Below are positions 45,148 through 53,585 of a stretch of 64,000 bases of DNA, piece by piece; the first letter of the stretch is position 1; each line of letters starts with the position of its first letter. The DNA is taken from contig JAEUSY010000005.1 in NCBI GenBank assembly GCA_016788295.1, positions 62,001 to 126,000 of the forward strand, read 5' to 3'. The notes below the pieces were generated by a model. The model saw nothing but the letters and a program-made list of their open reading frames with translations. It did no database searches and was not told where the DNA came from. The DNA comes from Flavobacteriales bacterium. GTDB taxonomy: Bacteria > Bacteroidota > Bacteroidia > Flavobacteriales_F > PHOS-HE28. Position numbers and translations under genes: made by a program.

Positions 45148-45726
45148 TCAGAAATACACCCTCCTCCTATTCACCTTCTTCTTCAACGTCGACCCCTCCT
45201 TCGCCGCTTGTTTTCGTCGCGCAGCCACCTCCCGCTCATACAGCACCATCATACGCGCCACCTCCACCCGCATGCGGTCCGTGTATTCGATGTCCCAATT
45301 CAAGTTGCGCACCGAATGTTTGTACGCTGCCATACCGATCGGCGCATCCAGCACACTGAAATCGAACCCCTCGATCCAGGTGAACAGCGTCATCTGGAGG
45401 TCCATGTCGTAGAAAGGGACGTCCGGGAACAGCGGGATCTCCCGTGCATCTATCCGCACGTGCTTGGTCACCAGGTCCTCGCGGTAGAACCAAACGATAT
45501 AGTCGTAGCCGCGCTCCAGAAAGAGCTCATAACTCCCGTTCCACGGGGTGATCACCGTTTCGCGCTCGATGCTATCCTTCACCAAACGGATCTGTACGCC
45601 CTTCATGGCATCGCCGGTGGCATGCTCGGTAACGACCCCGTGCAGGCGGATGTAGAACGCACGAACAGGCCCAAGGGATAGGCCTAGTACCATCAGGAAT
45701 ATCCACCGCAACACCCGTCCGTTCAT
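45148..45726 (-). CDS. Exported CarboxypepD_reg-like protein (paralogue 3 of 3)
   Basis: 192 residues. The signal peptide MNGRVLRWIFLMVLGLSLGP is followed by a CarboxypepD_reg-like domain (RLHGVVTEHATGDAMKGVQIRL, GSYELFLERGYDYIVWFYRED). The tail VLDAPIGMAAYKHSVRNLNW then DIEYTDRMRVEVARMM matches paralogue 1, and the C-terminus is very basic. Function unknown. Its 3' end faces the MarR operator. Confidence 0.82.
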   Translation of the reverse strand: MNGRVLRWIFLMVLGLSLGPVRAFYIRLHGVVTEHATGDAMKGVQIRLVKDSIERETVITPWNGSYELFLERGYDYIVWFYREDLVTKHVRIDAREIPLFPDVPFYDMDLQMTLFTWIEGFDFSVLDAPIGMAAYKHSVRNLNWDIEYTDRMRVEVARMMVLYEREVAARRKQAAKEGSTLKKKVNRRRVYF

Positions 45727-45804
45727 CTCCCGCCGAAATTATCAAGCTCGGGTGCGAAGGTGCGAACTCTTCGACGGACGCATCTTTGTGAACGATCAAC
45801 ACCC

Positions 45805-46170
45805 ATGTTCAGATCCCTGCGTGCCAGTGAGAACATCCACATCGTACTGTGGTTGCTGAAGGACCTGTGCTGGGTGATGGACCTCAAGCTGGCCGGGGTC
45901 ATCATGGTGGTGCCCACGGTGGCCATGGCGGTCCACCTTGCCTGGCGCAGCCGTGCCGACCTCGGTGAACTGCTGCACTCCGTGGCCGTGGTGTTCTGGA
46001 TCCTGGCCAATGGCACGTGGATGATCGGCGAGTTCTTCCTGGCCGATGGCACGCGCCCCCTGGCGGCCACCTTCTTCATGGCCGGTCTGCTCTCGGTGCT
46101 GTGGTACTACGCGGTGGAACTGCCCCGCAAACTGCGCCGCGAACGCAACGAGCGCAGCATGCGGGCTTGA
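45805..46170 (+). CDS. Small polytopic membrane protein of unknown function
   Basis: 121 residues with four hydrophobic stretches (LKLAGVIMVVPTVAMAV, LLHSVAVVFWILANGTW, a shorter one near FFLADG, and ATFFMAGLLSVLWYYAV) and basic ends. A CATCTTTG box at 45781-45788 precedes it. It lies 60 bp upstream of the cyclase gene on the same strand and may be co-transcribed with it. Confidence 0.75.
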   Translation: MFRSLRASENIHIVLWLLKDLCWVMDLKLAGVIMVVPTVAMAVHLAWRSRADLGELLHSVAVVFWILANGTWMIGEFFLADGTRPLAATFFMAGLLSVLWYYAVELPRKLRRERNERSMRA

Positions 46171-46230
46171 CGCAGGCTTAACATACCGACGGCGACACCC
46201 CGGCTAACTTCGCCCCGCGCAATTCCCTGC

Positions 46231-47286
46231 ATGGATCAACTCACCAGTTCCCGCCTACGCCTGCTGCGCACCCTGCGCATCACCGGTTCGTGGGTGGCCG
46301 TGGGGCTGCTGGCCGCCCTGTTCGAGCACAATGTGCTGGCCGAGGCCGGTGTGGAAGTAAGCCTGCGCGAGCGCATCGATGAGCGGTTCATGACCTCCCT
46401 GCTGGCCGGCCTGTTCGGCGGTGGGGTGTACATCTTCCTTCTGCGCGACCAGTTGCGCAAGCTGGCCTACTTCACCGCGTTCGCCATCATGGCCGCACTT
46501 ATTCTACCCATTGTATTGGTGGGTACGGCATTGGTCCCCACCAACTTCCAACTGGCACAGGCCCTGCCCCGCATCTTCACCCTGCACTGGCTGGGACAGT
46601 ATCTCTACTGGACGCTCCTGATGGGCGGCACCATGCTGATGGTCCGCCTCAACGACCAGTTCGGTACAGGGGGCGTCAGCTACCTCACCGGCCGCTACCG
46701 TAGGGCCCGGCAGGAGATGCGCATCTTCATGTTCCTCGATATGCGCTCCAGCACCGCCATTGCCGAGGAACTGGGCCACGAGAAGTACTTCAAGCTCATC
46801 GACGAGCTCTATATGGACATCACGGACCCCATTGTGAACGCCCGGGGCGAGATCTACCAGTACATCGGCGACGAGATCAGCGTGAGCTGGCCGCTGCGGA
46901 AAGGCGTGCGCAAACAACGTTGCGTACGTTGCTTCCTCGACATCCGCACCAAGCTCCAGAAAAGGGCCGCCCACTACAAGGCCACCTACGGAATAGAACC
47001 CGTGTTCAAGGCCGGTTTCCATTACGGATCGGTCACCACGGGAGAGGTGGGCACCGTGAAACGCGAACGGATCTTCAGCGGCGATGTGGTGAACACGGCG
47101 GCCCGCATCCAGAACACCTGCAACGAGCATGGCGTGGACAACCTGCTCAGCGACGAACTGCTGCAGGTGATGCACCTGCCCGCGAACTACACCGTGCGCG
47201 AGATCGGCAGCATCGGCCTCAAGGGCAAGAAGCTCCCCATGCGCCTGTGGACCATCGACAAGGTGGATGGTCCGAAGCGTCGCTGA
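46231..47286 (+). CDS. Membrane-anchored class III adenylate/guanylate cyclase (paralogue A)
   Basis: 351 residues. Four hydrophobic helices lie at about 15-32, 52-70, 75-105 and 120-140, followed by a cyclase homology domain. Metal-binding Asp170 is in FLDMRSST and Asp214 in YIGDEISVSW; the transition-state pair is Asn288/Arg292 in GDVVNTAARIQN. AGFHYGSVTTGEVGT is the usual dimer-interface strand. All catalytic residues are present, so it should make a cyclic nucleotide; ATP or GTP preference cannot be read. It faces a second cyclase convergently. Confidence 0.9.
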   Translation: MDQLTSSRLRLLRTLRITGSWVAVGLLAALFEHNVLAEAGVEVSLRERIDERFMTSLLAGLFGGGVYIFLLRDQLRKLAYFTAFAIMAALILPIVLVGTALVPTNFQLAQALPRIFTLHWLGQYLYWTLLMGGTMLMVRLNDQFGTGGVSYLTGRYRRARQEMRIFMFLDMRSSTAIAEELGHEKYFKLIDELYMDITDPIVNARGEIYQYIGDEISVSWPLRKGVRKQRCVRCFLDIRTKLQKRAAHYKATYGIEPVFKAGFHYGSVTTGEVGTVKRERIFSGDVVNTAARIQNTCNEHGVDNLLSDELLQVMHLPANYTVREIGSIGLKGKKLPMRLWTIDKVDGPKRR

Positions 47287-47298
47287 AAGGCCGACAGG

Positions 47299-48417
47299 TC
47301 AGTACACGTAGCTGCGGCCCCTGCGCACCACCACGGTCTGGCCCAGGGGACTGGGATACACCACCGCATCGCCGTGCACATCGAAGGTGCGGATGGCCGC
47401 TTCGGTGCCGTAGCGCATGCGCTTGCCATGCTCCAGCCCCCGCAGTTCGCGGTTCATGTCCAGCCACACCAGCAGGCCTCCCACAATGCGCCAGCGTTCG
47501 GGCACGTAGGGTTCAACCGTAATGGTGCCTGCCGGATCGAACATCCGCAAGGCCCCGCCCTGTACCCAGAGCAGCAAACTGTCCTGCACCCAGTATTCCG
47601 TGGGCATGCTGTCCGTTAGGGCGTATAGCACACTGTTCTGCCAGCAGCGCAGACGGCCATTGCCGTCCACGAAACCGAGGATGCCCTCCCCTGCCTTGGC
47701 GCTCCATGGTCGCAGTTCCGAGGCCACATGCACGCCGCTGGCATCCTGCACCTCGAACCGGTCCTGCACATCGTTCCAATAGCCGGTAATGCCGCCGCCC
47801 GTGGCCACCAAGGCCAGGCCACAACTGTCCGTCAGCACTTCGTTCCTGCCCGCCTTGAACTGGTGCAGCTTCAGCGCACCCCGGTCGTGGAAGGTCACGC
47901 GGTCCGTGCCGTGCGCCCATTGTGGTCGTTGGCTGCCGCGTTCCAAGGTGGCCATGGGCACCAGCTGGCCACGCCACGAGGCCACCAGTTCCTGCCTTGC
48001 ACTGTCGTGCAGCACCAGCAGGCTGTCGCTCACCGTAAAGCGTTCTATATCGTGCGCCACCAACGAGGTCCTTCCACCGCGCAAGGTGTACACCGTATCG
48101 GCATTGGCCCAGGCCACCCGACCTCCGCGGACAAGCAGGGTATCGGGCGCGCGCTCCTGCAACAGGTGCAACCGACGGCCCTCGGCTAAAAAGAGCTTCA
48201 AGCGGCCGTCATGGTCCAGATACACCACTTGGCCTTCCATGGCGTGGTATTGGCGTGGCGGACGGGGCTCCAGCACCTCGAACCGCTTGTCGGTGAACAC
48301 AACGAAACGCTGGGCCTCGGACACAAAGGGTACCGGCACCTGGGCCAGCAGCCGCGTACCCAGCAGCAACAAGGTCAGCAGCAGGGCCCCACAATGCTCA
48401 AACTGCCGACTTCGCAT
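47299..48417 (-). CDS. Exported putative beta-propeller protein of unknown function
   Basis: 372 residues. A signal peptide (GALLLTLLLLGTRLLAQ) is followed by repeated short strands with pattern G-x-V-x-W/Y-x-D (GQVVYLDHDGRLKLFLAEG, GRVAWANADTVYTLRGG, GILGFVDGNGRLRCWQNSVL), consistent with a beta-propeller. No enzyme motif is seen. Its first 20 bp overlap the end of the cyclase gene upstream, so it is probably translated from the same message and may be a periplasmic partner. Confidence 0.78.
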   Translation of the reverse strand: MRSRQFEHCGALLLTLLLLGTRLLAQVPVPFVSEAQRFVVFTDKRFEVLEPRPPRQYHAMEGQVVYLDHDGRLKLFLAEGRRLHLLQERAPDTLLVRGGRVAWANADTVYTLRGGRTSLVAHDIERFTVSDSLLVLHDSARQELVASWRGQLVPMATLERGSQRPQWAHGTDRVTFHDRGALKLHQFKAGRNEVLTDSCGLALVATGGGITGYWNDVQDRFEVQDASGVHVASELRPWSAKAGEGILGFVDGNGRLRCWQNSVLYALTDSMPTEYWVQDSLLLWVQGGALRMFDPAGTITVEPYVPERWRIVGGLLVWLDMNRELRGLEHGKRMRYGTEAAIRTFDVHGDAVVYPSPLGQTVVVRRGRSYVY

Positions 48418-49441
48418 GGCGTTGCAGGGTATGCACCCGCACCTCGCGGCGGCGGCCCTTTACGGGGATGATGTGCTGCGGGCCGATGGTGAATCGCTCC
48501 GATGCGTTCGGGATGCGGTGCAGGAGCTCGGCCGATACCAGCAGGTCCGTCTTCATCTCCTTCGCCAGGCCCAGCATCCGCGAAACGCTGTTCATCACAT
48601 CGCCACTGAGGTCGATGGCGCGCTTGATGTGGCCGATCTGCGCACTGATCACGCGGCCTCCGTGCACCGCGCCCCGGTACTGCGGCACCACGCCGAACTC
48701 GCCCTTCAGTTCCTCGGCGTGCTCCTCAATGCGCTCCATGATGTCGAAATACAGGTCCAGGCAGTTCTCGTAGCGCACCCCCACGCGCATGGGCCAGGTG
48801 AAGATGATCTCGTCGCCCACGTATTTATGGATGTCCGCCTCATTGCGCAGCACCGCATCGGTCATCAGCGAATACACCTGGTTCAGGTAGCGGTAATAGC
48901 GCATATCGCCCATGCGCTCGGCCAGTGCGGTACTGCTCACAAGGTCGATGGTGAGCACAATGCGTTCCTCGGCCTTGGGCCGTTCATAGCGCCCCAGCAG
49001 GAAACCCAGGAACATGCGGCGGCCCATCAGCTCCTCCACCTGCACCACCAGCAGGGCCACGGTGGTCACCACCACCACGCGCAGGGTGAGCTGGTAGAAC
49101 AGGGCCATGCCCAGGATGTCGCGCACCCGGTAGGGTTCCTCCGCCACCAACAGGCGGAAATGCTCCTGCCCGGTGATGTACGCGAAACCGATCAGCGCCA
49201 CGGTGAGCAGGTTCACAAGCAGGGCTTTGCCCAGGAACTGCAATGGAATGGCCAGGGCGCGGAAGCGCCTCCGGAAGAAGAACTCCTCCATCACGCCCGT
49301 CCACAGGCCCAGCAAGGCCCACATGCCCAGCACGGCGCCCACCGGCTCGCCACTGAAGAGCGTGAGCACCCACGCCACGGCCGTGGTGACCAAGGCATAC
49401 TTGATCACCTTGCGGATCTTGTATCGGGTAATGGGCGTCAC
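48398..49441 (-). CDS. Membrane-anchored class III adenylate/guanylate cyclase (paralogue B)
   Basis: 347 residues from a GTG start (VTPITRYKIRKVIKYAL), chosen because it gives a length and helix layout matching paralogue A; no ATG is found near it. Four hydrophobic helices lie in the first 140 residues. The cyclase domain has LTIDLVSST (metal Asp), YVGDEIIFTW (metal Asp), and LSGDVMNSVSRM with the Asn/Arg pair, so it should be active. It ends 20 bp inside the beta-propeller gene. Confidence 0.85.
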   Translation of the reverse strand: MTPITRYKIRKVIKYALVTTAVAWVLTLFSGEPVGAVLGMWALLGLWTGVMEEFFFRRRFRALAIPLQFLGKALLVNLLTVALIGFAYITGQEHFRLLVAEEPYRVRDILGMALFYQLTLRVVVVTTVALLVVQVEELMGRRMFLGFLLGRYERPKAEERIVLTIDLVSSTALAERMGDMRYYRYLNQVYSLMTDAVLRNEADIHKYVGDEIIFTWPMRVGVRYENCLDLYFDIMERIEEHAEELKGEFGVVPQYRGAVHGGRVISAQIGHIKRAIDLSGDVMNSVSRMLGLAKEMKTDLLVSAELLHRIPNASERFTIGPQHIIPVKGRRREVRVHTLQRHAKSAV

Positions 49442-49650
49442 TGCGGGCCGCGAAAGTACGGCGGGGGCGGGGCGACGCGTGAAGGGGCGGCCACTTGGTG
49501 CGCAGGTCGAGGTCATCGTGGCGGGAAAGGAGCGCCAGGGTGAGGCTGGGCAGTGCGGCGTTGAGGAGCAGGGTGTCCTGCGGTAGACGATCCAGTGGCG
49601 GTTAAGGGCGCAAGGGTGGAACCGCAGCCAACCCGCCTTGCTGCGCGAAA

Positions 49651-49736
49651 AGCACATGCCCGGCGGAGGAACAGGCCGAACGGTCCCTTCCGGGCACGCG
49701 CCTCGAATCCTCGACCGGGCATACAATGCGAATGTA
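49651..49736. repeat. 86-bp repeat, copy A
   Basis: Begins AGCACATGCCCGGCGGAGGA and contains ACAGGCCGAACGG. ATGCCCGG near the start and CCGGGCAT near the end can pair, giving a hairpin-type element. Related to copy B at 49779-49864. Confidence 0.75.
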
Positions 49737-49778
49737 GTGGAACTCTCCGGACCCAGGGAGACGTAGACCACCCTGAAT

Positions 49779-49864
49779 AGCACATGCCCGGCAGAGGAAC
49801 AGGCCGAACGGTTACCGAAGTCGCCGCGCCTAGGATCCCCGACCGGGCATGCATTGCAAATGTA
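49779..49864. repeat. 86-bp repeat, copy B
   Basis: Same length and ends as copy A, with identity strongest in the first 33 and last 30 bases; the middle has diverged. The same terminal inverted repeat ATGCCCGG/CCGGGCAT is present. Confidence 0.75.
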
Positions 49865-50072
49865 TAAGGGTTGCACGAATACCCGCGCAATGCGGGCTGC
49901 AACCTGAACAAGGGGAGCAATTAGGTTGCTGGCAGCCACAAACTCTACCTCCACACGAGGTTACGCTACCCGCTTTCAACACCCATCACCTGACCCATGG
50001 CCACCAACCGCACACCCGCCAAGGAGCTTACCAAGACCGAACTGCTGCAAAAGCAGTAAGGACGGGCCCCTT

Positions 50073-50195
50073 ATGCAAGATGAAACCATCCTGTACTTTA
50101 TCAAGGTGCGGGGCATGAAGGCGAGCGATGCCGAGGCGATGATCAAGCACACGCCGCGCAACATCGTTACCAAGGACATCATCCATCTAGGTTGA
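50073..50195 (+). CDS. Possible 40-residue small protein
   Basis: A short frame (MQDETILYFIKVRGMKASDA and 20 more residues) is preceded by another tiny frame at 49997-50059 (MATNRTPAKELTKTELLQKQ). The composition looks protein-like (amphipathic, charged) but there is no other support. It could be a small regulator or a remnant of a longer gene. Confidence 0.3.
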   Translation: MQDETILYFIKVRGMKASDAEAMIKHTPRNIVTKDIIHLG

Positions 50196-50240
50196 GCGCG
50201 CACGGCGGTCCCGACCAAATGGGCGACAGCACGCTGTCGC

Positions 50241-50612
50241 TTAGTTCGTAGCGAACCCCAACTCCTTAAAGTAGCGCACGCCATCGCGCGGCCCCAGCTC
50301 CACCTCGAAGAACAGTTGGCTTGCCTCGCCGCGACTGCCCAGCGATATGGTCAGTTCAATAAGGCCATTGGCCAGCGGCCTTGCCGCGAATCCGTAACCA
50401 CCAGTGAGCAAACTGCCGCCCGGCTCCCACGCACGGGGCGATAGGGCGCGAATGGTCTTTCCTGACACCAAATACCCTTGCAACCGTTCGAGCATGCCAC
50501 AGGTAGGAACCTTGGTCGCCTTGCGCAACACGGCCAGTAGACCGCGCTCGGTCATCAGCTCGAAGACGCTGACGTAGGGTGTGGGGTTCTTTGGGGAGGG
50601 CATGAAGGACAA
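50241..50612 (-). CDS. Hypothetical protein
   Basis: 123 residues. It begins MSFMPSPKNPTPYVSVFELM; RGLLAVLRKATKVPTC could be a helix-turn-helix-like segment and SLGSRGEASQLFFEVELGP a beta pair. Not recognised. It sits at the left edge of the accessory region and may be a relic of mobile DNA. Confidence 0.55.
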   Translation of the reverse strand: MSFMPSPKNPTPYVSVFELMTERGLLAVLRKATKVPTCGMLERLQGYLVSGKTIRALSPRAWEPGGSLLTGGYGFAARPLANGLIELTISLGSRGEASQLFFEVELGPRDGVRYFKELGFATN

Positions 50613-50708
50613 CGATGAATGCGTTGAGTTGGTTTATGAGCAACTCCTGCTCGCGCTGTGTCTTGAAGAGAACATGTGATACCCGCCCTTGATCTACTCA
50701 GCATGCTG

Positions 50709-51386
50709 TCAGATCAGTGCCTCTACCTTCCATGCGCTCACAAGGGTGCTCTTTTTTCCGGGGACAGGTGGTTTCAACTCACGTTCAAACACGCGCGTGG
50801 CGCATACCGTGATGCCCGTCTGTTGGAGCTTTTCAAGGAAGCGGGTGTCTATCTTCCTCCCTACAACATAGAGGTTCATCAAGTCTTGAAGTACGGTATG
50901 GTCGAACTCGTAACGCTCGGCAGGGAAGGCTTCAGAACGGTCCGACCTTTTTAGCCGCTTCCCGAGCATTGTGTAGTCTGCAACACTTACAAAGTAGCCG
51001 CTGCCTTTGACCACATGCACCTGCAAGGCAAGGCGCATCATGTCATTCAATATTTTGAACGCATTCTCGGTGTCGTTGATCGGACTGCCATCCACACTGT
51101 TACGCTTGAACATCGCGAACTCCACATACGTGCGTTCGGCACCATCGCCAAAGGCCAGGTCCAATTGAGGCTTTTCACCCCGCTTGCTCTTCTCATTGTT
51201 CCGGGGCACGTAAGCACTGGGGTCTATGGGGTGCTCCAAGTGGATCTCCCACGACTGTAGTCCCTTGATGTGCATTAGCGCTGCGAAAAAGTCATACCGG
51301 AACACATCCTCTGTCAGGTCCAGATCCAAGTGGCGGGTATATCGCTCTCCAAATTGCAGGTGGAACTTCTCGAACACATCTTCCAT
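50709..51386 (-). CDS. Hypothetical protein, possible nuclease-like fold
   Basis: 225 residues from MEDVFEKFHLQFG; a GTG ten codons upstream is an alternative. DEHL-rich N-terminal part (DLTEDVFRYDFFAALMHIKG) is followed by KPQLDLAFGDGAERTYVEFAMFKRN, where an Asp, a Glu and a Lys are spaced somewhat like PD-(D/E)xK enzymes; this is weak. ENAFKILNDMMRLALQVHVV and GYFVSVADYTMLGKRL look like nucleotide-fold elements. No family assigned. Divergent from the next gene with 283 bp between starts. Confidence 0.6.
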   Translation of the reverse strand: MEDVFEKFHLQFGERYTRHLDLDLTEDVFRYDFFAALMHIKGLQSWEIHLEHPIDPSAYVPRNNEKSKRGEKPQLDLAFGDGAERTYVEFAMFKRNSVDGSPINDTENAFKILNDMMRLALQVHVVKGSGYFVSVADYTMLGKRLKRSDRSEAFPAERYEFDHTVLQDLMNLYVVGRKIDTRFLEKLQQTGITVCATRVFERELKPPVPGKKSTLVSAWKVEALI

Positions 51387-51669
51387 GGCCTTAAAGTAGC
51401 TGGTTCCAATTGGCACTCCACAAGGCCTCGTTGAATTGGGGCAGACACCCACCCCATCCCCCAAAGCCTCTGCAGGGGCTGTCCACGCCTTTGGCGGACG
51501 ACCCTGTGGGAATGGCAGCCACCGTGCAGAACGACCATGAGGGCTGGGTGGATTGTAGGCGTACGGAATGAGCTTAGAAGATAGGGTCACGATGCTGAGG
51601 ACCATGCCAAAGATCAGGCTCTGAAAGGGATGGCACGGGATCGGCAAGCCTATCAAAAACACCCTCCCA

Positions 51670-52395
51670 ATGAATGTGAATGATATGCTGCGCTACTTCA
51701 TGCTCTTCATCAACGACATCGAGGGCAGGGAAACATTCGTGATGCAACTGGACAAGCCCAACGAGCATTTCACCTTGCAGATCCGGCACCGCGAGCGGAT
51801 GCTTGACCTGCACAAGACCACCGTGCTCCCCGGTGGCAACAAGGCATACGAAACTCTCTTTCAGATCAGCTTCTACGCACTCGCTCGGTTCTTCGCGAAA
51901 CTGCGCAAAGAGGGAAAGCGCGTTGAAGGGGCCTTGAATACCATGGAGGACGTTGAACGCGAATTCGGCACGCGCTGGATGAACCCAGGCTGGTTCGGGC
52001 GGAACTACATGGAAGCCACGCATGCCGACCTCGATAAGATGAAGGACCTAGGCCTTTTGCGCACCAAGAACCGGGGGCGCCAAGTGCGGTTTACGAAAGA
52101 CCCAACCACCGTCGATCAGGATGCAATGTTGAAAGTGATCCATTCAGAGATGGAACCCGGTAAGTACATCCTCTTGAAATGGAACAAGGGCGGTAGTACA
52201 AGCTTCGCTGGGAGTTTGCTGGTATTGCCCGAAGGTGAACGGCGGTTCCTTTGGATACCGAAGAAGGCGTTGAACATTGTAGCGAAGAAGCTCGTGAAAC
52301 TTCTCCTTGGGGAGTTCAAACGACTGGAAGGAACAGGAGGAAAGGAAGTGTATGAGCGGTTGCGGAAAAACTATCCAATGCTCCACAACGATTGA
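51670..52395 (+). CDS. Hypothetical protein
   Basis: 241 residues from MNVNDMLRYFMLF (an ATG five codons later is equally possible). Mostly helical in the middle (TLFQISFYALARFFAKLRKE, ADLDKMKDLGLLRTKNRGRQ), with a winged-helix-like flavour around LLRTKNRGRQVRFTKDP. A basic C-terminus (PKKALNIVAKKLVKLLLGE) follows. No family recognised. Divergent partner of the gene at 50709-51386. Confidence 0.6.
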   Translation: MNVNDMLRYFMLFINDIEGRETFVMQLDKPNEHFTLQIRHRERMLDLHKTTVLPGGNKAYETLFQISFYALARFFAKLRKEGKRVEGALNTMEDVEREFGTRWMNPGWFGRNYMEATHADLDKMKDLGLLRTKNRGRQVRFTKDPTTVDQDAMLKVIHSEMEPGKYILLKWNKGGSTSFAGSLLVLPEGERRFLWIPKKALNIVAKKLVKLLLGEFKRLEGTGGKEVYERLRKNYPMLHND

Positions 52396-52517
52396 CGGGT
52401 CGGATAGGAAACTATGTATAGAGCCCTACAGCGGCTCAGATTCAAGTAATTAGAATAGACCCAAGGAGGGTACCTTGCCTTACGCTGAGGGCGCAGGATC
52501 CACTGCGTAAGACCCTG

Positions 52518-53039
52518 CTAAGGCTTGGTTTCACCACCGTACTCCGGACGACGCTTGTAGCCTGCATCGGGGCGCGCCATGTAGTGCTCGATGTAGGCAT
52601 CGAACGCGGGGTGGCGGGGCACGAGCAGCTCCACGGCAATGAAGCATTGTTCCCAGGGCTGGGCCTTGGGCTGGGTGTACACCACATGAGACTCGAGCAG
52701 GAGGCCGTGGTCCAGCATGTAGGCGAGGCTCACGTTCTCGAACATGGGCAGGTAGCCGAGCTTGTTGCCCTCCCAGTACACGGCCACGGCGTTGGCGTCG
52801 TGCTCGTTGTCGTATTCGCGCACCAGGTCCAGCGCATCGTCCGGGGCAATGCAGTGGATGAGGCCGGGGCCTTGGTGGTGCTGGAAGCCCCGCACGTAGG
52901 TATCGTAGATGAAGATGCCGTGGCAGTCCTCGGTCCAGGCGAGGCGGTGCTGCTCGTCCTTGGGCAACAGGTGCAGGGGCGGCAGGGTAAGGAGGGCCGC
53001 ATTGCCCAGCATGCTCTTGAGAAAGGTGAGGCGGTCCAT
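52518..53039 (-). CDS. HIRAN-domain protein with hydrophobic N-terminus
   Basis: 173 residues. Residues about 40-120 fit a HIRAN domain: IYDTYVRGFQHHQG, then REYDNEHDANAVAVYW and GNKLGYLPMFENVSLAYMLD, the N-A-x-A-V and lGY(l/i)P blocks typical of it. HIRAN domains bind DNA ends in Rad5/HLTF helicases and occur in bacterial DNA-processing or defence contexts. Here there is no helicase, and the first 26 residues (SMLGNAALLTLPPLHLLP) resemble a signal or membrane segment, which is odd for a DNA-binding role. Confidence 0.75.
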   Translation of the reverse strand: MDRLTFLKSMLGNAALLTLPPLHLLPKDEQHRLAWTEDCHGIFIYDTYVRGFQHHQGPGLIHCIAPDDALDLVREYDNEHDANAVAVYWEGNKLGYLPMFENVSLAYMLDHGLLLESHVVYTQPKAQPWEQCFIAVELLVPRHPAFDAYIEHYMARPDAGYKRRPEYGGETKP

Positions 53040-53129
53040 GAGGGGTAAAGATGGGTGGAGGCTGGAGGGCGATGCGGGAATCGGCTTGGGCTTTGGCTTG
53101 TTGGGTGCACTACCCTGGCGGTCTATGGG

Positions 53130-53156
53130 CAGGGTCCCCGAAGCCGGGAGACCCTG
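53130..53156. repeat. Imperfect hairpin in intergenic region
   Basis: CAGGGTC and GACCCTG arms of 7 bp flank CCCGAAGCCGGGA, which can itself fold. No T-tract follows directly; it may be a weak terminator or a relic. Confidence 0.35.
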
Positions 53157-53279
53157 CGGCGATTTTAAGACGGGAGGCCCTGCTGTGGTCTTGGAAAACT
53201 AACCATGATACGTGGTTGCAACCACGCGTCATGCGAAGATTATTTGGCTGACTGGAACCGACCCTCGTGATTTGCGCAA

Positions 53280-53483
53280 ATGGAAAGCCTGATCATCCTG
53301 CTGCTCCGGTATGTTTATCGGTGCCGCACAGGGCGGAGTATAAAGACCTACGCTATCTCTAATGAGGATCGTACAAATAGATATATCCGCATCAGTTGGC
53401 ATGAAGCATTCATTCATATAGTTTGGACCGGTATGATTGGACTGATAATTATTGCCATTACTCGCCTAATTGGAACTGCCTGA
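53280..53483 (+). CDS. Possible small membrane protein
   Basis: 67 residues: a short hydrophobic start (MESLIILLLRYVY), a polar middle (GRSIKTYAISNEDRTNRY) and a C-terminal membrane helix (GMIGLIIIAITRLIGTA). The stretch is AT-richer than the core genome. It could be real or chance; no relative recognised. Confidence 0.4.
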   Translation: MESLIILLLRYVYRCRTGRSIKTYAISNEDRTNRYIRISWHEAFIHIVWTGMIGLIIIAITRLIGTA

Positions 53484-53561
53484 CAGTTCCTCACAAGAAC
53501 TGCTGTACCTCGCAAGAATGGCGCGGCGGCATTGCCTTGTGAGATATAGCGGGAACACTAG

Positions 53562-53569
53562 TAGCTTTA
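53562..53569 (+). promoter_or_regulatory. Weak -7 element candidate
   Basis: TAGCTTTA, 17 bp before the start of the next gene, with TTG at 53537-53539. Spacing is 22 bp, slightly long. Confidence 0.25.
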
Positions 53570-53585
53570 TAGGCCAATACATTTA

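Larger units (their letters stand above)
49442..49996. other. Intergenic region with two REP-like repeats, no gene
   Basis: About 555 bp with no convincing coding frame. It contains two 86-bp direct repeats (listed separately). Short open frames across it read the repeats in several phases and do not look like protein. Confidence 0.6.

Noticed and set aside
50676-50954. Plus-strand 92-codon frame
   Set aside because: It overlaps the 3' third of the better-supported minus gene at 50709-51386 and has no distinct features.
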